Assembly: GCA_905221195.1 (NCBI GenBank)
Contig: CAJNCF010000001.1
Span: forward strand, 248,001-312,000
DNA from: a bacterium
GTDB taxonomy: Bacteria; Bacillota; Bacilli; Lactobacillales; Streptococcaceae
Length of the DNA stretch: 64,000 nt
Direction of reading: 5' to 3'
Position 1 is the stretch's first letter, and each line of letters starts with the position of its first letter. Under the pieces are notes generated by a model that was not told the DNA's origin, did not search any database, and saw only the letters and a program-made list of their open reading frames with translations. Shown piece by piece: positions 49,438 through 58,321 of this stretch. Position numbers and translations under genes: made by a program.

Positions 49438-50643
49438 ATGAAAAAGAATGGTAAAGCTAAAAAGTGGCAATTGTATGCAGCAATCGGTGCTGCAAGTGTA
49501 GTTGTATTGGGTGCTGGGGGCATTTTGCTCTTTAGACAACCTTCTCATACTGCTGTAAAAGATGAGGCTACTCATCTGGTTGTTGCTAAGGAAGGAAGCG
49601 TGGCCTCTTCTGTTTTATTGTCAGGGACAGTAACGGCAAAAAATGAACAATATGTTTATTTTGATGCTAGTAAGGGAGATTTAGATGAAATCCTTGTTTC
49701 TGTGGGTGATAAGGTTAGTGAAGGACAGGCTTTAGTTAAGTACAGTAGTTCAGAAGCACAGGCGGCCTATGATTCAGCGAGTCGAGCAGTTGCGAAGGCA
49801 GACCGTCATATCAACGAACTCAATCAGGCACGAAGTGAAGCTGTTTCAGCTCCGACTCCACAGTTGCCAACGCCAGCAGGAGGAGAAAGTGCAGCAGCGC
49901 AAACTCCAGCTCCAGTAGCAGGAAATTCAGTTTCATCTATTGATGCACAACTAGGTGATGCTCGTGATGCCCGTGCAGATGCAGCAGCGCAATTAAGCAA
50001 GGCTCAAAGTCAGTTGGATGCAACGACTGTTCTCAGTACCCTAGAGGGAACTGTGGTTGAAGTCAATCGCAATGTTTCTAAATCTCCAACAGGAGCTAGC
50101 CAGGTGATGGTTCATATTGTAAGCAATGAAAACTTGCAAGTTAAGGGTGAACTATCTGAATATAACCTTGCCAACCTATCTGTAGGACAAGAAGTAACTT
50201 TCACTTCTAAAGTTTATCGAGATAAGAGCTGGACTGGTAAGATTAGCTATATCTCCGACTACCCTAAAAACAATGGCGAAGCAGCAAGTGCAGCTCCTGC
50301 CGCAGCAGCTGGTAATTCTGGTTCTAAATATCCATATACCATTGATGTTACAAGTGAAATTGGTGATTTGAAACAAGGATTCTCAGTAAGTGTTGAGGTC
50401 AAGAATAAGAGTAAAGCCATTTTGGTTCCTCTAACAAGTGTTGTGACTGAAAATAATAAGAACTATGTCTGGGTTCTTGACGAGCAGAAAAAGGCCAAGA
50501 AAGTGGAAGTTAGTTTGGGTAATGCTGATGCAGACAACCAAGAAATCACTTCAGGTCTGACAAATGGAGTCAAGGTCATCAGTAACCCAACGTCTTCTCT
50601 AGAGGAAGGAAAAGAGGTGAAGGCTGATGAAGCAACTAATTAG
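49438..50643 (+). CDS. efflux periplasmic-adaptor-like protein (MacA-like)
   Basis: This 401-residue membrane-anchored adaptor has one N-terminal helix (about 11-30), a lipoyl/barrel-sandwich region (SVGDKVSEGQALVKYSS), a short coiled coil interrupted by an Ala/Pro-rich insert (about 139-165), and a beta-barrel/C-terminal region. In Gram-positives such adaptors link the MacB-like permease to the wall. In pneumococcus the equivalent operon has been studied as a MacAB-like pump connected with antimicrobial-peptide resistance. It overlaps the ATPase gene by 17 bp. Confidence 0.9.
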   Translation: MKKNGKAKKWQLYAAIGAASVVVLGAGGILLFRQPSHTAVKDEATHLVVAKEGSVASSVLLSGTVTAKNEQYVYFDASKGDLDEILVSVGDKVSEGQALVKYSSSEAQAAYDSASRAVAKADRHINELNQARSEAVSAPTPQLPTPAGGESAAAQTPAPVAGNSVSSIDAQLGDARDARADAAAQLSKAQSQLDATTVLSTLEGTVVEVNRNVSKSPTGASQVMVHIVSNENLQVKGELSEYNLANLSVGQEVTFTSKVYRDKSWTGKISYISDYPKNNGEAASAAPAAAAGNSGSKYPYTIDVTSEIGDLKQGFSVSVEVKNKSKAILVPLTSVVTENNKNYVWVLDEQKKAKKVEVSLGNADADNQEITSGLTNGVKVISNPTSSLEEGKEVKADEATN

Positions 50644-51328
50644 TCTAAAAAATATCTGCAGAAGTTACCGTAATGGTGACCAAGAACTGCAGGTACTCAA
50701 AAATATTAACCTTGAAGTGAACGAGGGTGAATTTGTTGCCATTATGGGACCATCTGGTTCTGGTAAGTCCACTCTCATGAATACGATTGGGATGTTGGAT
50801 ACACCAAGCAGTGGAGAGTATTATCTTGAAGGCCAAGAAGTGGCTGGACTAGGTGAAAAACAACTAGCCAAGGTCCGCAACCAACAAATCGGATTTGTCT
50901 TTCAACAGTTCTTTCTTCTATCCAAACTCAATGCTCTGCAAAATGTAGAATTACCCTTGATTTATGCAGGAGTTTCATCTTCAAAGCGTCGCAAGTTAGC
51001 TGAGGAGTATATAGATAAGGTTGAATTGACCGAACGTAGTCACCATTTGCCTTCAGAATTATCTGGTGGTCAAAAGCAACGTGTAGCTATTGCGCGTGCC
51101 TTGGTAAACAATCCTTCTATTATCCTGGCGGACGAACCGACAGGAGCCTTGGATACCAAAACAGGGAATCAAATTATGCAACTATTGGTTGACTTGAACA
51201 AAGAAGGAAAAACCATTATCATGGTAACGCATGAGCCTGAAATAGCTGCTTATGCCAAACGCCAGATTGTCATTCGAGATGGAGTTATTTCGTCTGACAG
51301 TTCGCAGTTAGAGAAGGAGGAAGACTAA
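50627..51328 (+). CDS. ABC transporter ATPase, MacB/LolD type
   Basis: The 233-residue ATPase has GPSGSGKST, the Q-loop FVFQQFFLL, signature LSGGQKQR, ILADEPTGALD and switch THEPEIA, all canonical for the LolD/MacB class. GAGGTGA lies upstream, inside the previous gene. It is sandwiched between the adaptor and permease genes and powers the exporter. Confidence 0.94.
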   Translation: MKQLISLKNICRSYRNGDQELQVLKNINLEVNEGEFVAIMGPSGSGKSTLMNTIGMLDTPSSGEYYLEGQEVAGLGEKQLAKVRNQQIGFVFQQFFLLSKLNALQNVELPLIYAGVSSSKRRKLAEEYIDKVELTERSHHLPSELSGGQKQRVAIARALVNNPSIILADEPTGALDTKTGNQIMQLLVDLNKEGKTIIMVTHEPEIAAYAKRQIVIRDGVISSDSSQLEKEED

Positions 51329-51329
51329 G

Positions 51330-52589
51330 ATGCAGAATCTGAAATTTGCCTTTTCATCTATCATGGCCCACAAGATGCGCTCTTTTCTCACTATGATTGG
51401 GATTATCATTGGTGTTTCATCTGTTGTTGTGATTATGGCTCTGGGAGATTCCATGTCTCGTCAGATCAATAAAAATATGACCAAGTCACAGAAGAATATC
51501 CATGTCTTTTTCTCGCCTATCAAAAGCAAAGATGGTTCTTTTACCCAAAAGCAATCAGCTTTGACAGTCTCTGGTAAAGAAGAGGAAGTCCATGTTGAAC
51601 CGCCAAAACCGCAAGAAGCTTGGGTTAAGGAGGCGGCCAAACTGAAGGGTGTAGATAGTTACTATGTAACCAACTCGACAAATACGACTCTGTCTTATAA
51701 AGATAAAAAGGTTGAGCGCGCTAGCTTGACAGGTGGAAATATTACTTACATGAAGGCGGTTGAAAATGAAATTGTCGCAGGTCGTAGTCTTATAGCTCAG
51801 GATTATAAAGATGTGGCCAGTGTCATTTTGCTAGATCAGGAACTTGCTAATAGTTTGTTTGGATCTGCTCAAGAAGCTGTTAACAAGATTATAGATGTTG
51901 GTGGCTTTAGTTATCGTGTCATTGGTGTCTATACTAGCGATGAAGCCAAGGCTGTCAAGACATTTGGTATTGGTGGACTTCCCATTACGACTAATATTTC
52001 TCTTGCCAATAACTTCAATATGGATGAAATTTCCGATATTGTTTTCCGAGTTAATGATACCAGTTTGACACCAACTGTAGGACCAGAATTAGCTAGAAAA
52101 ATGACCGAAATTGCTAGTCTTCAACAAGGAGAGTATCAGGTGGCAGATGCGACTGCAGCCTTCCAAGAAGTACAACAACTTTTTGGATTTATAACTACGA
52201 TTATTAGTGCCATCGCAGGAATTTCTCTCTTTGTTGGAGGGACTGGTGTTATGAATATCATGCTGGTTTCAGTAACAGAGCGTACTCGTGAGATTGGTCT
52301 CCGTAAGGCTTTGGGTGCGACACGTGCTAATATTTTAATCCAGTTTTTGATTGAATCCATGATTTTGACCTTGTTAGGAGGAGTCATTGGTTTGACTATT
52401 GCAACAGGCTTAACCGCTATAGCTGGTATACTGTTACAAGGTTTGATTGCGGGTATAGAAGTCGGAGTATCAATCCCAGTTGCCCTATTTAGTCTTGCAG
52501 TTTCGGCTAGTGTTGGTATGATTTTTGGAGTCCTGCCAGCCAATAAGGCATCGAAACTTGATCCAATCGAAGCCCTTCGTTATGAATAA
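51330..52589 (+). CDS. ABC transporter permease, MacB/FtsX type
   Basis: The 419-residue permease has an N-terminal helix (about 18-38), a large extracytoplasmic MacB-type domain (about 45-285) and three C-terminal helices with the conserved VTERTREIGLRKALGA segment. This is a mechanotransmission-type exporter subunit, not a classical channel. AGGAGG precedes the ATG, and a terminator follows. Confidence 0.93.
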   Translation: MQNLKFAFSSIMAHKMRSFLTMIGIIIGVSSVVVIMALGDSMSRQINKNMTKSQKNIHVFFSPIKSKDGSFTQKQSALTVSGKEEEVHVEPPKPQEAWVKEAAKLKGVDSYYVTNSTNTTLSYKDKKVERASLTGGNITYMKAVENEIVAGRSLIAQDYKDVASVILLDQELANSLFGSAQEAVNKIIDVGGFSYRVIGVYTSDEAKAVKTFGIGGLPITTNISLANNFNMDEISDIVFRVNDTSLTPTVGPELARKMTEIASLQQGEYQVADATAAFQEVQQLFGFITTIISAIAGISLFVGGTGVMNIMLVSVTERTREIGLRKALGATRANILIQFLIESMILTLLGGVIGLTIATGLTAIAGILLQGLIAGIEVGVSIPVALFSLAVSASVGMIFGVLPANKASKLDPIEALRYE

Positions 52590-52595
52590 GATCAA

Positions 52596-52626
52596 CAAGA
52601 TGGACACTCGTCTATCTTGTTTTTGT
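52596..52626 (+). terminator. intrinsic terminator of the MacAB-like operon
   Basis: ACAAGATgGAC and GTCtATCTTGT pair around ACTC, followed by TTTT. Confidence 0.8.
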
Positions 52627-52658
52627 ATGGATTTCTCTATCGAAAATCATTAAAAATG

Positions 52659-52667
52659 TGATATAAT
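52659..52667 (+). promoter_or_regulatory. extended -10 promoter of metG
   Basis: TGATATAAT is an extended -10 (TATAAT at 52662-52667), about 45 bases before the metG start. No T-box structure was seen. Confidence 0.6.
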
Positions 52668-52712
52668 GAAGTGTTAGAAAAACAGGTTTCATTTGCCTGG
52701 AAAGGAAAAATT

Positions 52713-54710
52713 ATGTCTGAAAAGAATTTTTATATTACAACGCCGATTTACTATCCATCTGGTAAACTTCATATCGGATCTGCCTACACAACTATCGCAT
52801 GTGATGTCCTAGCGCGTTATAAACGCCTGATGGGCTACGATGTCTTTTATCTGACAGGCCTTGATGAACATGGTCAGAAAATCCAGCAAAAAGCTGAAGA
52901 AGCGGGCATCACACCTCAAGCTTATGTTGATGGGATGGTAGTTGGAGTTAAAGAACTCTGGCAATTACTAGATATATCATACGATAAATTCATCCGTACA
53001 ACGGATGACTATCATGAAAAAGTAGTGGCACAAGTCTTTGAACGCTTGCTTGCTCAAGATGATATCTACTTGGGCGAATATTCTGGCTGGTACTCAGTCT
53101 CAGATGAGGAATTCTTTACAGAAAGCCAGCTGGCAGAAGTCTTCCGTGACGAAGCTGGAAATGTGACGGGCGGTATTGCTCCATCAGGTCACGAAGTGGA
53201 ATGGGTATCTGAAGAATCATACTTCCTTCGCCTCAGCAAATACCAAGATCGCTTGGTCGAATTTTTCAAAGCCCATCCTGAATTTATCACTCCAGATGGT
53301 CGTCTCAATGAAATGCTGCGTAACTTCATCGAGCCAGGTTTAGAGGATTTGGCAGTTTCTCGTACAACCTTTACATGGGGAGTGCCTGTCCCATCAAATC
53401 CTAAGCACGTTGTCTACGTTTGGATTGATGCCCTTCTGAACTATGCGACAGCGCTTGGCTATGGTCAAGACGAACATGGTAACTTTGACAAGTTCTGGAA
53501 TGGAACGGTCTTCCATATGGTGGGGAAAGACATCCTTCGTTTCCACTCAATCTATTGGCCAATCCTTCTTATGATGTTGGATATCAAATTGCCAGATCGT
53601 TTGATTGCCCACGGTTGGTTTGTCATGAAAGACGGCAAAATGTCTAAGTCTAAAGGAAATGTCGTTTACCCTGAAATGTTGGTAGAGCGTTATGGGCTTG
53701 ACCCACTTCGTTACTACCTCATGCGTAGCCTTCCAGTTGGTTCAGACGGAACCTTCACTCCTGAAGACTATGTAGGCCGTATCAACTATGAATTGGCTAA
53801 TGACCTAGGAAACCTCCTTAACCGTACGGTCTCTATGATTAACAAGTACTTTGATGGGCAAATCCCAGCCTATGTGGAAGGTGTGACAGAATTTGACAAT
53901 GCTCTTGCTCAAGTAGCTGCTGAATCAATCGCTGACTACCATACACACATGGAAGCAGTTGACTACCCACGTGCCCTTGAAGCAGTTTGGACGCTTATCT
54001 CTCGTACTAACAAATACATCGACGAGACAGCTCCATGGGTCTTGGCTAAGGATGAATCTCTCCGTGATCAATTAGCAAGTGTTATGAGCCACTTGGCAGC
54101 TAGCCTTCGTGTCGTAGCACACTTGATTGAGCCATTTATGATGGAAACTAGTCGTGCAGTCTTGACTCAACTTGGCTTGAATGAAGTTTCTAGTCTTGAA
54201 AACTTGAGCTTGGCTGACTTCCCAGCAGATGTGACTGTAGTTGCCAAAGGAACACCAATCTTTCCACGTCTCGATATGGAAGAAGAAATCGCCTATATCA
54301 AGGAACAAATGGAAGGCAATAAACTAGCAGTCGAAAAAGAATGGAATCCAGATGAAGTTGAACTCAAACTAAACAAGGACGAAATCAAGTTTGAAGACTT
54401 TGACAAGGTCGAAATCCGTGTCGCAGAAGTCAAAGAAGTGTCTAAAGTAGAAGGCTCTGATAAGTTGCTCCAATTCCGCCTGGATGCTGGAGATGGAGAA
54501 GACCGTCAAATCCTTTCAGGAATTGCAAAATACTATCCAAATGAACAAGAATTGGTCGGCAAGAAAGTCCAAATCGTTGCCAACCTCAAACCGCGTAAGA
54601 TGATGAAAAAATATGTCAGCCAAGGGATGATTCTCTCAGCTGAACATGATGGACAATTAACCCTTCTTACAGTTGATTCAGCTGTACCAAATGGAAGTGT
54701 GATTGGCTAA
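52713..54710 (+). CDS. metG: methionyl-tRNA synthetase
   Basis: MetG charges tRNA-Met. The 665-residue enzyme has the class I HIGH-type KLHIGSAY, the KMSKSKGN loop (about 308-315) and a C-terminal tRNA-binding (EMAP/OB) domain (from about 555: [14 protein letters not shown]). I chose the ATG at 52713 with AAAGGA upstream; the in-frame start at 52671 falls within the likely leader. There is no zinc-knuckle Cys cluster of the long type, as usual in Firmicutes. Confidence 0.96.
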   Translation: MSEKNFYITTPIYYPSGKLHIGSAYTTIACDVLARYKRLMGYDVFYLTGLDEHGQKIQQKAEEAGITPQAYVDGMVVGVKELWQLLDISYDKFIRTTDDYHEKVVAQVFERLLAQDDIYLGEYSGWYSVSDEEFFTESQLAEVFRDEAGNVTGGIAPSGHEVEWVSEESYFLRLSKYQDRLVEFFKAHPEFITPDGRLNEMLRNFIEPGLEDLAVSRTTFTWGVPVPSNPKHVVYVWIDALLNYATALGYGQDEHGNFDKFWNGTVFHMVGKDILRFHSIYWPILLMMLDIKLPDRLIAHGWFVMKDGKMSKSKGNVVYPEMLVERYGLDPLRYYLMRSLPVGSDGTFTPEDYVGRINYELANDLGNLLNRTVSMINKYFDGQIPAYVEGVTEFDNALAQVAAESIADYHTHMEAVDYPRALEAVWTLISRTNKYIDETAPWVLAKDESLRDQLASVMSHLAASLRVVAHLIEPFMMETSRAVLTQLGLNEVSSLENLSLADFPADVTVVAKGTPIFPRLDMEEEIAYIKEQMEGNKLAVEKEWNPDEVELKLNKDEIKFEDFDKVEIRVAEVKEVSKVEGSDKLLQFRLDAGDGEDRQILSGIAKYYPNEQELVGKKVQIVANLKPRKMMKKYVSQGMILSAEHDGQLTLLTVDSAVPNGSVIG

Positions 54711-54715
54711 AAGTA

Positions 54716-54748
54716 GACAGGACTAGTTTATGCTAGTTCTGTTTTTTT
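54716..54748 (+). terminator. intrinsic terminator of metG
   Basis: ACAGgACTAG and CTAGTtCTGT pair and are followed by seven T. Confidence 0.8.
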
Positions 54749-54764
54749 ATTTTAACTATTATGC

Positions 54765-54813
54765 TTTACAAACTAGTGTGAAAGTAGTATACTATAGGTG
54801 AAGCTACTAGTAG
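54765..54813 (+). promoter_or_regulatory. padR promoter with palindromes
   Basis: TTTACA (54765-54770) and TATACT (54788-54793) have a 17-base spacer. AGTATACT (54786-54793) over the -10 and CTACTAGTAG (54804-54813) downstream are perfect palindromes, likely sites for PadR autorepression. Confidence 0.65.
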
Positions 54814-54844
54814 GTATTACAAAATAGGCTAGGAGGGAGAAGGG

Positions 54845-55165
54845 ATGAAAGAAACTCAACTGTTAAAGGGTGTTCTTGAAGGTTGTGTCTTGGATATGAT
54901 TGGTCAAAAAGAGCGATATGGTTATGAGTTGGTTCAGACTTTGCGAGAGGCTGGATTTGATACTATCGTTCCAGGAACTATTTATCCTTTGTTGCAAAAG
55001 TTAGAAAAAAATCAATGGATAAGAGGTGACATGCGTCCGTCGCCAGATGGCCCAGATCGGAAGTATTTTTCGTTAACGAAAGAAGGAGAAGAGCGTGTCT
55101 CAGTCTTTTGGCAACAATGGGACGATTTGAGTCAAAAAGTAGAAGGAATTAAGAATGGGGGTTAA
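54845..55165 (+). CDS. PadR family transcriptional regulator
   Basis: This 106-residue winged-helix protein has the PadR core (LLKGVLEGCVLDMIG, YGYELVQTLREAGF, GTIYPLLQKLE and RKYFSLTKEGEERV). PadR proteins sense phenolics, drugs or membrane stress and usually repress their own operon. It precedes a membrane protein by 3 bases, a common PadR-effector pairing. AGGAGGGAG lies upstream. Confidence 0.92.
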   Translation: MKETQLLKGVLEGCVLDMIGQKERYGYELVQTLREAGFDTIVPGTIYPLLQKLEKNQWIRGDMRPSPDGPDRKYFSLTKEGEERVSVFWQQWDDLSQKVEGIKNGG

Positions 55166-55168
55166 ACC

Positions 55169-55984
55169 ATGAAGAAAATGAAGTATTATGAAGAAACAAA
55201 CGCTTTGTTGCATGAGTTTTCTGAGGAGAATCAGCAGTATTTTGAGGAACTGTGGGATAGTTTTAATCTTGCTGGATTTCTCTATGATGAGGACTATCTC
55301 AGAGAGCAAATCTATTTGATGATGTTAGATTTCTCAGAAGCAGAACGAGATGGAATGAGTGCAGAGGATTATCTAGGTAAGAATCCTAAAAAAATAATGA
55401 AAGAGATACTCAAGGAAGCACCACGCAGTTCTATCAAGGAGTCACTGTTGACACCAACCCTTGTCCTAGTGGTATTACGTTATTATCAACTACTAAGTGA
55501 TTTTTCTAAAGGTCCTCTCTTAACAGTCAATTTGCTTACGTTTTTAGGGCAACTTCTTCTTTTTTTGATTGGATTTTGGCTTGTGGCCACAATCTTACGA
55601 TGGAGTTTAGTCCAAGATTCTTCTAAAATGAAAATTGGCACTTATATTGTCGTTGGGATTCTTGTCCTTCTAGTTATTCTGGGATATGTAGGAATGGCAA
55701 GTTTTATACAAGAAGGGGCCTTTTATCTTCCTGCTCCCTGGGATAGTTTCCTTGTCTTTACGCTTTCTCTAGTCATCAGTATTTGGAATTGGAAAGAAGC
55801 GGTCTTTCGTCCCTTTGTCAGTATGGTTGTTGCCCATCTTGTTGTAGGTTCTCTGCTCCGTTACTATGAGTGGATGGGGATTTCAAATGCTTTCCTTACA
55901 AAAATCATTCCTTTAGCTATCCTCTTTATCGGAATCTTTCTCTTTTTCCGTGGGTTTAAGAAGATAAAATGGAGTGAAATATAG
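55169..55984 (+). CDS. PadR-associated membrane protein (DUF1129/DUF1700-like)
   Basis: The 271-residue protein has a soluble helical N-terminal domain (about 1-90, ending YLGKNPKKIMKEILKEAPR) and about six membrane helices. The N-terminal domain resembles the short helical domains (DUF1048, DUF1129, DUF1700 group) that commonly accompany PadR regulators. Its role may be to signal membrane state to PadR, but this is inference. It ends at a terminator. Confidence 0.75.
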   Translation: MKKMKYYEETNALLHEFSEENQQYFEELWDSFNLAGFLYDEDYLREQIYLMMLDFSEAERDGMSAEDYLGKNPKKIMKEILKEAPRSSIKESLLTPTLVLVVLRYYQLLSDFSKGPLLTVNLLTFLGQLLLFLIGFWLVATILRWSLVQDSSKMKIGTYIVVGILVLLVILGYVGMASFIQEGAFYLPAPWDSFLVFTLSLVISIWNWKEAVFRPFVSMVVAHLVVGSLLRYYEWMGISNAFLTKIIPLAILFIGIFLFFRGFKKIKWSEI

Positions 55985-55985
55985 T

Positions 55986-56014
55986 CAAAAAGCCGTTGCA
56001 AAGCGGTTTTTTGT
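55986..56014 (+). terminator. intrinsic terminator of the padR operon
   Basis: CAAAAAgCCG and CGGTTTTTTG pair and end in T. A TATAAT follows at 56015-56020 as promoter of the next unit. Confidence 0.75.
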
Positions 56015-56053
56015 TATAATTAAATGAAGAATGTAGAATCAAAGGAGAATAAC

Positions 56054-56290
56054 ATGACATTTGAAGAAATTCTGCCTGGCTTAAAGGCTAAGAAAAAATA
56101 TGTACGCACTGGTTGGGGAGGGGCTGAAAACTATGTCCAACTCTTTGACACTATTGAACAAAACGGTGTTGCGCTTGAAGTGACGCCCTATTTCCTAATC
56201 AACGTATCTGGAGAAGGGGAAGGTTTTTCCATGTGGAGTCCGACACCTTGTGATGTTTTGGCGACAGATTGGGTAGAAGTGTATGACTAG
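56054..56290 (+). CDS. DUF2829 (Tad2 family) protein
   Basis: The 78-residue protein matches the DUF2829 pattern: FEEILPGLKAKKKYVRTGWG at the start and MWSPTPCDVLATDWVEVYD at the end. Phage members of this family (Tad2) bind and sequester the cyclic ADP-ribose-type signal of Thoeris defence; other members were named as possible type I toxins. Here it is chromosomal and in an operon with metabolic genes. I chose the ATG at 56054 with AAGGAG upstream; the ATG at 56024 sits 4 bases after the -10. It overlaps the SDR gene by 8 bp. Confidence 0.8.
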   Translation: MTFEEILPGLKAKKKYVRTGWGGAENYVQLFDTIEQNGVALEVTPYFLINVSGEGEGFSMWSPTPCDVLATDWVEVYD

Positions 56291-56981
56291 GCGTGTACTC
56301 ATTACAGGAGTGAGTTCAGGTATCGGATTGGCTCAGGCTCGACTTTTTTTAGAGAAGGACTATCAAGTTTATGGAGTGGACCAAGGTGAAAATCCACTCT
56401 TAGAGGGTGATTTTCATTTTTTACAGAGAGATTTGACCTTGGACTTGGAACCTATTTTTGACTGGTGTCCTCAGGTTGATGTTTTGTGCAATACTGCTGG
56501 AGTTTTGGATGATTACAAACCACTGTTGGAACAGACAGTGCAGGAAATTCAAGAGATTTTTGAAATCAACTACATGACTCCTGTTGAGTTGACTCGTTAT
56601 TATTTGACACAAATGCTAGAGAATAAAAAAGGGATCATTATCAATATGTGTTCCATCGCTTCGAGCCTAGCAGGAGGCGGTGGACACGCTTATACCTCCT
56701 CAAAGCACGCCTTGGCTGGCTTCACCAAGCAGTTGGCTTTAGACTATGCAGAAGCTGGGATTCAGGTCTTTGGTATTGCTCCAGGAGCAGTTAAGACAGC
56801 TATGACAGCTGCGGACTTTGAGCCAGGTGGGTTGGCTGACTGGGTAGCTAGTGAAACTCCGATCAAGCGCTGGATTGCTCCAGAGGAAATAGCAGAGCTT
56901 AGCCTTTTCTTAGCAAGTGGGAAAGCGAGTGCCATGCAAGGACAAATCTTGACAATAGATGGTGGATGGTCTTTGAAGTAG
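56283..56981 (+). CDS. SDR family oxidoreductase
   Basis: This 232-residue short-chain dehydrogenase has a TGVSSGIG cofactor loop (about 8-15), CNTAGV, a catalytic serine region (NMCSIAS), Tyr and Lys in YTSSKHAL, and the C-terminal GQILTIDGGWS. Such sequences are often annotated as 3-oxoacyl-ACP reductase, but FabG itself lies in the fatty-acid cluster, so the true substrate is unknown. It overlaps the DUF2829 gene by 8 bp; the NUDIX gene follows after 10 bases. Confidence 0.9.
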   Translation: MTRRVLITGVSSGIGLAQARLFLEKDYQVYGVDQGENPLLEGDFHFLQRDLTLDLEPIFDWCPQVDVLCNTAGVLDDYKPLLEQTVQEIQEIFEINYMTPVELTRYYLTQMLENKKGIIINMCSIASSLAGGGGHAYTSSKHALAGFTKQLALDYAEAGIQVFGIAPGAVKTAMTAADFEPGGLADWVASETPIKRWIAPEEIAELSLFLASGKASAMQGQILTIDGGWSLK

Positions 56982-56991
56982 GAGGACTTGG

Positions 56992-57495
56992 ATGGAAATC
57001 AAAAATCACTTTGGAGTCTATGGTGTTTGCTTTAAAAATGGGAAGTTACTCTGCATTGAAAAAACGAGAGGCTCTTATCAACATCGTTATGATCTACCAG
57101 GTGGTAGTCAACAACTTGGTGAAGGCCTGACGGAAACGCTGATTAGAGAAGTTATGGAAGAGACGGGATTTACTGTTAGAAGCTACTCTAATCCTCGAAT
57201 CTACGATGTTTTTGTCAGGGAAGAGTTAACAAATTTTATGGTTCACCATGTCATGGCCTTGTATGATATTGAGATAAACGAGAAGGAAGCTCAAGTTACG
57301 ATTTCAGAAGCTGTTTCTGATGGTGCGAATGATTCACTGGGATATATTTGGATGGATATTCAAAAAATCACAGAAGAAAATGCATCGCCATTAGTCTTGA
57401 AGGTTAAGTCTGAATTATTAGGATTTCCAGAACTGGACAAGACCTTGTATATGAATTGGAAGGTGAATGGCTATGAAAAATCAACTTGCCCTTAG
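56992..57495 (+). CDS. NUDIX hydrolase
   Basis: NUDIX enzymes cleave nucleoside diphosphates linked to another group. The 167-residue protein has a perfect NUDIX box over residues 38-60 (Gly38, Glu44, REVMEETGF at 52-60). AGGAGG lies upstream. Its 3' end overlaps the next gene by 23 bp, so the two are coupled. The substrate cannot be told from sequence; the neighbours suggest a nucleotide or cofactor derivative. Confidence 0.9.
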   Translation: MEIKNHFGVYGVCFKNGKLLCIEKTRGSYQHRYDLPGGSQQLGEGLTETLIREVMEETGFTVRSYSNPRIYDVFVREELTNFMVHHVMALYDIEINEKEAQVTISEAVSDGANDSLGYIWMDIQKITEENASPLVLKVKSELLGFPELDKTLYMNWKVNGYEKSTCP

Positions 57496-58321
57496 TGGCG
57501 AAAAAATTCTTGAAAAAATTTATCCTCAGTTATTGCACCACGTAGGTATGATTAGAGGCGAATACTTGTTGAGAGAGCTAAATCAAAATATCCTGTTACC
57601 AAGTTGTCAGCAATTTGTAAAAGATTATCTAGATACTATCTGCTCCTTGTACTCAGATGAGGAGGTCTGGTATCGTTTTTCAGAATTAACGAATACAGAA
57701 GCCAATTATTTAGAGGGGACTAAAGAGTGTTTTGATGAAAATCATCCCTTGTTTGGTTATAGAGGAACTAGGCGTTTACTGGCGTGTCCGGATGAATTTC
57801 AAGCTGAGGCACATGTCGTTACAGAAGTTTATCAAACCAATCCCAATCTGTCTCTTATTTTTCCTTTTGTCAATGATGCTGAGCAGTTAAAGCAAGCTAT
57901 TAGAGTATTACGTCAGCATGGTTTTACTGGGAAAGTTGGCACGATGATTGAATTACCGTCAGCATATTTTGACTTGGATAGAATAATGGAAACGGGCATT
58001 TCAAAGATTGTAGTTGGAATGAATGATTTGACTTCTTTTGTTTTTGCGACTGTGAGAAATAGTCAATGGCATGATATGGAAAGTCCAATAATGTTAGATA
58101 TGCTGAGACAGATGCAGGATAAAGCAAGGACGAAAAAGATTGATTTTGCTGTGGCAGGTTATTTGAATGCTTCCTTCATACAAAAAATGAATCTGATGGG
58201 GATCAAGTGTATTATCCACTATAGTTCTATTCCAGAAATTTTTGATCTAGAGATTGAGCATCCAGACCACCTCAAACGTGTAAAAGAAGTAAGTAAAAAA
58301 TTACAAAGGAGCAACCCATGA
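57473..58321 (+). CDS. stand-alone PEP-synthase/PPDK-like TIM-barrel protein
   Basis: The 282-residue protein matches only the C-terminal PEP/pyruvate-binding barrel of PEP-utilising enzymes. In order it shows VGMIRGEYLLRE (24-35), ELTNTEANYLEG (71-82), NHPLFGYRG (90-98), GTMIELPSA (156-164) and VGMNDLTSF (181-189). The ATP-grasp and phosphohistidine domains are absent. Where family members have the catalytic cysteine (ICGQ), this protein has VAGYLN (227-232). It may be a binding protein or carry a different lyase activity. I chose the ATG at 57473 with GGAAGGTG at proper spacing. Confidence 0.8.
   Translation: MKNQLALSGEKILEKIYPQLLHHVGMIRGEYLLRELNQNILLPSCQQFVKDYLDTICSLYSDEEVWYRFSELTNTEANYLEGTKECFDENHPLFGYRGTRRLLACPDEFQAEAHVVTEVYQTNPNLSLIFPFVNDAEQLKQAIRVLRQHGFTGKVGTMIELPSAYFDLDRIMETGISKIVVGMNDLTSFVFATVRNSQWHDMESPIMLDMLRQMQDKARTKKIDFAVAGYLNASFIQKMNLMGIKCIIHYSSIPEIFDLEIEHPDHLKRVKEVSKKLQRSNP

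Noticed and set aside
52136..52543. 135-codon minus-strand open frame inside the MacB-like permease
   Set aside because: It is the shadow of a conserved permease gene and lacks start signals.
56024..56053. Upstream ATG as start of the DUF2829 protein
   Set aside because: It lies 4 bases after TATAAT and has no ribosome site, while the ATG at 56054 has AAGGAG.
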